Source: Aradus depressus
Lineage: Eukaryota > Arthropoda > Insecta > Hemiptera > Aradidae
Assembly (NCBI GenBank): GCA_963662175.1
Contig: OY759215.1
Span: forward strand, 54,515,213-54,579,212
Length of the DNA: 64,000 nucleotides
Direction: 5' to 3'
The notes beneath the pieces were generated by a model. The model was not told where the DNA came from, made no database searches, and saw nothing but the letters and a program-made list of their open reading frames with translations. Below are positions 44,401 through 53,400 of the stretch, piece after piece (within the stretch, counting starts at the first letter, position 1; the number at the start of each line of letters is the position of its first letter). A program made the position numbers and the translations under genes.

Positions 44401-47400
44401 AAAATTGTATACTCTAGTTCTGAATATAATTGTTTTCAAGGCTCTTGTGACAGCATCTTATGGCCCTGAAGGACATGTTTCTCTTGGCACTTCATACAGT
44501 GAAGATACAGCTGTGTTCTTTTTGGAGCTACTACTAAAAGTTGTCATTCAAAACAGGTATATTATACTTCTCTGAATTAAATTTCTCATACTATTAAACT
44601 AATGTCTGTAATATGTATATTATTGGTTGTGGTTGTAATATGTCGGATGTAGATCTAAATCACGTTGATGTAGATCACTTTACGAACTCGCCTGTGACTT
44701 TTTCAGAGACCGTATTACAAGCATTTGGTCGACCGTGAAGGACCACATCTACACGCTGTTAATGGGGGCTGCAGCCCTCGACCATCACTTCCTTGTGGAG
44801 AGGTCCGTTGTGGGTCTTCTCAGGCTGGCCATCAGACTCATGCATCGCGAGGAAATGAGCCCTATGGTAAGTTAATATAGTTTCAAACAGTAGATTAAAA
44901 CGATTTTGGTAACTAGAATAAATAGTAAACAAAAGGTTTCTGATTAAATTCTCGCAAAACCTGGAAGTCATTTCCCTTATATTAAGCCACACTTCTCTGG
45001 TGAATATCTATATTTAGTACTAAAAAATTTGGATTTTCTGATATAACAGGACTATCTAGCTTCTGTGTAAAAAATACTTCAAAATTTCCCTATCTTCAAT
45101 AATCATCAATCCTCCTTGTCATATCCAATGTCCCGATGCTTCATGCTTGTGTACTCCCTCAGAGCTGTTCAAGTCCTCTTTTGAGGACTTCTTGAGGTTT
45201 TCTTGATCATTCGGTTATCCATTCCATATCGATCTATGCCTCTGGTATAGGTGCCCAAGCAAGTTGTTTCTTGCTGGTTAATGCGAGCTCAACTAGGTAT
45301 TCATGACATTCCTTCGCAAAGTTATATGATTAAAGTTCTATGAATTCTACAGTGGAATAGTTGGTCTGATTAGTTTATTTTGATCAGTGAATGTCACCAA
45401 ACTGTTCTGCGTAGGTTCTGCAGTCCCTGCGGATGCTGCTGCTGCTGAAGGGCTCCACCCTGAGCCGTGTCTCTCGCCAGATTTCCTATGGGATGTACGA
45501 GCTGCTTAAAACCTCCGCTGCCAACATCCACTCGGCCACCGACTGGGCTATCATCTTCACACTGCTCGAGTGTGTGGGGGCCGGAGCGCCTCCTCCCAGG
45601 GTCATGTCCAAACCTACTGCTAACTTGGACTCCGGTCAGTGGTTTTACCTATCTCGGACTAATAGTAATGCAGTGACCTGAAGATGTGCAATCGCTGATA
45701 AATTTGAAACAAATATTTTAATCGAAAAAAAGATTATGGGTGTTACGAAATTATTGCTAGCTCTTAAACGCTTAATGTCCCATCCGAAGGACGACGTGCT
45801 CAAGGCTTTTTCACTTCCCAGATAAAAAACCTAAGGGTCTCGGCCGGGTTTCGAACCCGCGGTGGAGTATAGTATTTACTTGAAGCGATTTGTAAGACAA
45901 TATTATTGGCTATTAGAAATCGATTCAAGTGAATACTAACAGATTTCTCCCTTCTCATAATAGTCTCTTGGGTCAGTATCCATGGAGTGCCGAAAATGGG
46001 CCTGTTTAAGGCTCTCTTCTATGGCAGGCCATTTTCTCCACCTCAGACGATAACTTCAAGTCGAAAGTTTTTAGATCTAAACTTGTTGAAGGCAATTCTT
46101 CAGCAGTGGGAATAAAGCTTGCCCGCTCTGCGAAGTGTGCTTCCGTTTCTTATCAATGAATAGTAAAATCAGCTGGCATAGTAATATAGGATTTGTTAAC
46201 TGATTTTTTCTTCTAGTAGTTCAATTACGTCATCGGAGGTTATCATTCCTTGAATCCTAGGTTTTAAATTGTATTGATTTCATTTTGATTTTTTCCCTTT
46301 GTAGAAAGAACCATATAATTTAGAATCTACAAATGTTTATATTTATATTGAGACAAGTTTCTTATATATGGTATTTGTCTTCAGAGTACCCGTTGGCAGT
46401 TACTGTAGCCATTAGCTTCTTATTACACTCCAACTTCTAATCTTAACTTCAAATATTTACTTGGTTAGTCTTATGAAGAAAAATTGACGTTTGTTGATTT
46501 TGATGCAGGAGCCAAATCTGAGGGTGAGGTGCAGCCGGACAGCGGTCTTGGTTACGAGAGAGGCTACACCTCGGACTCAGAACTGAGCAGAGCAGGCAGC
46601 GTTCCCATCTCACCCAGCACCAGTCCTGACGCTCCTCTCAACACCCCCACTGGATGGATACTGGTAACCTCCTTTTTGTCATAATTTTAAAAATTAATAT
46701 AATCAAATCTCTTCTCCATTTTTAGATGAAATGTTAACGCATCCGTCTGCGTTCTTAAAGTCTTCTAGAAAAATTTTAACATCTCTTTTATGCAAGTTCT
46801 AAATCGATAAAAAAAGTCGAAATATCATATAAGTGAACTACTTTTGTCTGGAAGCTTTCAGATTTCTCATGTGTGGTTTAGAGGAATGAGGGGATGGGGG
46901 AATTTATATTTAATGTTTGAAATTGTTTGTTTTGTTTCTGACTCATGCCCTGGCTTCAACTATGAACTCATATCGCCTACTATCATATCACTCTTTTCTC
47001 GCCCCGGTGGACGTGAGTCGAACACTGCAGTGGGAGTCATAAATTGTGTTATGAAGGGGGTCTATAACGAGTATCTGACATTGTCCAGGCTCCTGAAGGA
47101 CGGCAGGCTTAAGGTTTTTTAAACTCTCAGAGAAATATAGAATATATATTGTGTGCACTAGAATAAAGAAAAATTTTATCAATACTCAAATAAGGCACTC
47201 TTATTGGGAAGTGTTTTTCAGTGAGTGGCCGAGTCTGTCCGGTCTCCTCCATCTTGTGTCACACCATTCACTTTCGTCCACCTTCTTCCCTTCCTATCCA
47301 AGGAGATCCACCCTCCATTCTATCTCTTTATTCCAGTATAATTACGTACTCAGATCAGTTGTAAATATATGTAATTAGATGAAAAATTATAGTTGTTGTT

Positions 47401-50400
47401 ATTGTGTTTAGGTTGGTAGAGAAGGGGAGATTCAGCCTGTGAACTATGGTCGGCGGCCTCCGCTAGAGCTCTCCAGCTATGACTCTCTGTCGATGGTCAA
47501 GTGTATCGACAGTCTTTCCTTCCTGGTTCGCGATGTCATACATATTACACCCTACAACTTCCATGACTGCATCCATTGTATAAGGACATTTGTGGAAGCC
47601 ATTGTTAATACGGGTTTGTTAATTGTCAATTGTTAGTTCTCATCATGTTTGAAGTTAGTTTAGGTTAGTCAGTTTTTCAGTAATGATCATTTAAACTTGA
47701 AAGTGATGAAAGATTCTGTGCTTGTAGTTGAGAAGAAAATCCATAAAGGAGGAAGGGAACCTGTCCGGCAGCAGAGGAAGAAAGTTAGCAAGAAACGGGA
47801 GGAGCGGGGTCCCAGCCCGCCTGGCAGTGCCTACGATGCAGACGAGAGCGACCCCGAGGAGGGACCTGGCTACCAGCACGTCTCCCTTCAGGTATCTATA
47901 TGTGTCACATTCCGAGCACAACTCAATATCCAAGTTCCGATCCATTTCATAAACGGCTCATCCTTTGGCCAATAAAACTCTTTCGGCCCTGCCCCCCGTG
48001 CAATGTTCGGCTTCTGCATATAGAGAATTGTTCATGGTCTTAATCGCATAGCTCGTATCTTTGCATTTGACCTTTACAGGCACTTCACCAATAGTCTCGG
48101 TAATTCGGTTGAAAGCTGCTCTATTTGTGGGGTTCTTATTGTAATCAAAGCTCTATAAGTCTTCAAAAAATGTAAAATATACTGAAAAAACACTATATAC
48201 ACGGATGCGATGCGTAGTGCCCGTTCTAAATGGCTTATGCTATTTCATTCTGCAATTTTCGACTACTGGCGATCCTAAGATAGAACTTTTTCATTTTTAA
48301 TATGTGGGAAACCATTGAAGCTATATTACTGAAACTCCGCACAAAAATGAAGGATGACCTGGCGAAAAATCAATAGGGCACAAAATAATTTGGTAGAAAT
48401 ATTAAGCAATAAAATATAATATGATGTAGATGATGCTATTGGTGCTTTAGCAATTCCGGGAGGTTACCTCAGAAGTGTATTACAACACATGAGGTCACCA
48501 GTCAGATTTTTTTTAAACAGGATGTTTGCAGTATCTAACGGTCTGTTAGTTTATCGTTGAGCTAAGAGCTGGGGCGATGTGTTGATGGTTGACTGTTTCA
48601 GCTGCTGGAGCTGATGTACACACTGCACAGCCGGACCGGTCAGATCTTCAAGTGGTGGGCCGAGGAGACTGGTCAGAAGGAAGTGGAAGTTGTCTCATAC
48701 TGGGGCCAGGGCTGGTGCCCGCTCCTCCAGAGCATCTCTAGCCTCTGCTCACATCCTGACAGAGCCGTGAGTTACTTTTTAGCATCAACTAAACTTCACT
48801 TTAAATGGAGACGGGGCAGAGTTCTGTTTAAAAAAAAGTTAACACTCTTTCTATTATTTTTAAAAATTCTTCATCGGGGGCGGATTTGAAGATAACACAA
48901 GACAACTTGTACTTTTTCTAGCCCCTTTTCTAACAATTCCACGAAATGTACAAGCAGTAATCGTTTCTTGTCCTAATTTCCCAACTCGATGAAGAATTAA
49001 TTATTTTAAGAGGTGGTCGACCAAATGTGTGTTAAGTTTTTCACAACCATCGAGCCTTTCTCGTTCATTTGCATCTTCATCTGTCAAGCTCTTTGTCTTT
49101 GAAGTTTAACATTTATTTTTAGAGGAAAATAATGCCAATAGAAGTGCACAGACGACATAACATATGTCGCTTAGGCTGAGTTTAATAATTTTCAATATTT
49201 TGTTTATCCTAATGAAACAATTATAATGGCTTAACTTGTTGGAAGTTGTATTCTTTATTTTAGGTTCTGTACATTCACTTTGTATCTTGTACCATTCATA
49301 AGATGACCAAAATGTTTGGAATATTACAATTTTATCCGCTTAAAAAAACATCACCCTCTCCGATTTTGGTAGACATATCCTGAAAAAAAGCAGGATGGTA
49401 CTCGGATCTAAATTTGAGGCTAAATTGCTCGTATTATACCGGTTGTTCTGGTTTCTATTTTTGTTCCTCTCATCCCATTGAAATATTTGTTGTATTGCAG
49501 GTTAGAATGTCGGCTATAACGTCCCTGCAGCGGGCCCTCCTGATGGCCGACCTGCAGAGCCTGACTGGGGAGCAATGGGAGGAATGCTTCACTCAGGTCT
49601 TGTTCCCTCTCCTCGAGAGACTCCTCTCTGTCACCTTCCCAGTCATCGAGGAGACCAGGATCCGAGCTGCTACTGTACTCTCTAAGGTAAGTCACAGTTT
49701 CCCTGGCCACAACACCTTCCTTCAGACAAATTACGAGATGGTTGTTACTTTTGATTTGGGTATGGAAATTCTGAATTCATATATAATATATTTATCACAA
49801 AATAACTTCTCCCATTTATTTTTTTTGCTTTTTTAAAAATTAGCAATTACAGACGTTTCGGGAAGCACTTCCATCAACAGTATCTGAAATATTTTACATA
49901 GGTACAATCAATGAAAATAGCATCGTATGTTGTTCGTCAGTATTTACAAATTATATTTCTGTTTAACAATTACTAAATTGACAACCAACCTATAATTTAT
50001 ATGTTCTTTTTGTTAACATTCCTTATAGAACCTGCGTAACATTTATATTTGTATGTGTTAATTCTGGTATTATTTATATTTATATATATACTTTGGCGAA
50101 TAAATTTCATTGTTGTGCTAGTTCTGACGCCAATTTCTAATGGTTTTCTATAAGCAATTAAGCTTCCTAAAATCGGTATCCTTATTTGGAGCTGTATAAC
50201 ATTCGTCCTTGTTCATTAGAAGCCCAGATAAGGCGTTCAGAATATTTGTGTCCGTTCGCACGATAATTCTTGAGTACTAATTTTAATGTTTTCAAACTTT
50301 ACATAAAAATCATTTTAGTTAAAAGGATGATGAAGTTCTTTACCCAGGAAAGTCTAGCCAATGGAAGGGGGAAGTGAGGAATTTTTAAAAAAGTCGTATT

Positions 50401-53400
50401 TTTGCGATTAACGCTCAAATTTGTCATTTTCGGTCAGAATTTGATAATATAGATTGTTTTTAATTTGATCTATACGACGCGTCTACTTCCGTTAACAGCC
50501 GAGATATTCTTTCAGAAAGCCAGTATGAGGGCGGAAAATAAAAGTTGCGAATACTTCCCATGGAAATGTGCTTACTTTACTGCGCGCATGGATTTTTTCT
50601 TGCTAAATGTGTATTATATTTGTGTTTTGTATAATTTACAGTACATATTATATATTGTAGTTCTCTGTTTGAAGGTGTTTCTTCATCACCTGGCTCCCCT
50701 TCAAACACTGCCAAGTTTCGCCCAGCTCTGGCTTACTATTCTCGACTACATGGACAAATATATGCATGCTGACAACAGTGATCTTCTTGTAAGTTAAACA
50801 GTAATTGGATCATTGTCCCAAAAGACTGAATTCTGTCAGGATGCATAATCAATATTTATACAAAATTTTGTCTATTTCATCTGCGACAAATTTTTACATA
50901 TACTCACATAAACTCGGAGCTAGCCGAGAACTGACGTTCTGTAAATAATTATATGATACGAAAAATTTCACTAAGCTTACATATCAAAATAAAAACAATA
51001 TACAATGATACATAACATAATAATACATATACTACACACCAATCAAGACGCGGACTGAGACACAACTGGCAGAGGGATGACTACTGTAAGCTTGGATTTC
51101 TTGATAATCTGGTTCACTTTTTGGAAAGTGGTGTCAGAAAAAAAAAGTATTTTAGGTATTTATCAAATTCTGTAATCTTACAATTAGAGGAAATTTCATT
51201 GGTCTGTTCGAAACCTATGTAATGCATCTATACATATTAAATCTTAGTTATGCTGCCTAAATAATTTGTATCTTCTGTAGCTGCTCGATTTTTTTAAAGT
51301 TGTGTGGAGTAAGCGGGTTCCGGCTAGTGCCACTGGATAAACGGGCGCTGCCTCAAATTCCTAGTCAATTTCTACACAACTATGTTCTGGGCCAAAATAA
51401 GAATTATTATTTGAATTGAAATTTGAAAATTTCTAGAATGGCGTATATTATTCCGGGCACTGCTATTATAATATAGAATAAATAAAATGATGACATAAGT
51501 TTTTTGTGACTCCTGTGAAAATCAGTAAATATTCCGCGTTGAGTTGTGTGAAGATATTTTCACATAATGTGGAATTTTTGTAATGCAGCTATATATCTTA
51601 CAATTTATTTCAGATCCTAGACTTGATACATAATAACGTTAAACGGTTTGGGAGACATCTCCCATCCTCAGAATTGGACTCATCAAATGGATTAGGTCAC
51701 AAAATAATCAAAAGATTCACAATTTATCCGATAATTGAATCAATTATTTTTGTCTGTTGCTGTGGCAAGTTGAAATAATATATTATAAATATTCTAAACA
51801 ATTTTTTTTTTTCAGTTTGAAGCCATTCCAGAGTCACTGAAGAATCTACTTCTGGTGATGGACTCGGCTCAGGTGTTCGCTGGTCATGATGGTAGGAACG
51901 AAATTTGGGTTGTAACGTGGGATCGTATTTCATCGTTCCTTCCTAATCTTCAAGAGGAGCTCTTCAGAGAAATTCAAATTGGTAAATATAATTCACGAGT
52001 GATTAATTGACCAAATTTTCTATAATATACAGTTCTGTTAAATTGATATGTATCTTATATTTTTTATAGAAGAAAATAAAGCATCTAGTCCCACAAGTAA
52101 GGAAGTTGAAGGTGATGAAACAGAAAAGGAGGGACCCCCTCCCCCTGAAATAGTTGGAAGCTGCTTCTCGCTGGAGGCGGCTCAGTCTACAGGCCCTCAG
52201 ATAGTGCAGCCTGTACCGCTTCAATCTGAGCCCCCTTCTAGGTTTGTACTAGTTGCTATCTTTTAGAAGCTTCAAGGCACCGTTAGTCTATACAGTTCTG
52301 AAAGAGGTCAGGCGGAGAAATGCCAGCCCGCCGCAAAACTTACCCAAGTTCACATTAGAGCAAATTTATTTTGCTAAATCCATTAACAACTTTTAAGTTA
52401 GAAACGCCGGACATATTGTCGAAACTTATAATAAATAAATAAAACAAACTTCTTTTTTTGGAAATATTGTCTATTCTACAAAACTTTTATACATAAGTAA
52501 ACTACAGGTTTCAGCATTACACCGTCAGGTTTAGGTATAAACCAAGACAGGTTGCTCAATGCGAACCATTCTTATATCTACTTGCGGCTCTACAGTTATA
52601 GGTATATACTTAGTCTGAAATATTTTCTACCCTTTTCATTAACAATGGTAAAACTTAAATTAAAGAAAAATTGTTTTAATTCTATTAGTAGAAAATTTTA
52701 TGTGATAATCTTGAAATTATGTTTTTTTGGTGACCAAAGCCCTACGCTCTAGCCCGCACAGCCACCATGACCGAAATGTTGTTTGTTCATTTAACAAAAT
52801 GATGACTATTCTATATTTAATACAACTAATGAATAAAAATGAAGAAATAAACTGAAATCATTTGATCATTTTCTTTATTTTTATTTTGAGGGTGCCGGTA
52901 GCTCAGTGGTATGCGTGCTTGCCTTCTGAGCTCAAGATCGTGGGTTCGAAACCCGACCGAGGCCCTTAGTTTATTTTATCTGGGAGGTAAAATAAACTTA
53001 AGCACGCCGTCCTTCGGATGGGACGTTAAGCGATGGTCCCGAGCCTGTACGATGTCAGATACTCGTTAAAGACCCCTGTTCTAGGTGAATAAAAATTTAG
53101 GGTATGCAAAATGTAGGACTCCCACAGAGTCGGGGCTCATGTCCACCAGAGTGACGAATGTGCGCTCTGGTCGTAGGCGATATGACCTCGTAGTTAAAGC
53201 CCGGGCATGAGTCATAAAACCTAACGTTTTCTTTATTTTGTTATAGTTTCAATTGATATCTTTATTGTCATTCATCTAGTTATTTTAAAGGTAAGAAAAG
53301 TCTCTGATTTTAATTGTTCTAATTTCTCATGTAGTCAGTTATCATTTTATTATTAAAAACATCATTTCACGCATATCACATATAAAATAGTGTATCTTGG

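Noticed and set aside
45120..45300. Faint minus-strand coding look ([14 protein letters not shown])
   Set aside because: Interrupted by stops, no recognisable domain, lies inside GBF1 intron 24. At best an unidentifiable transposon relic.
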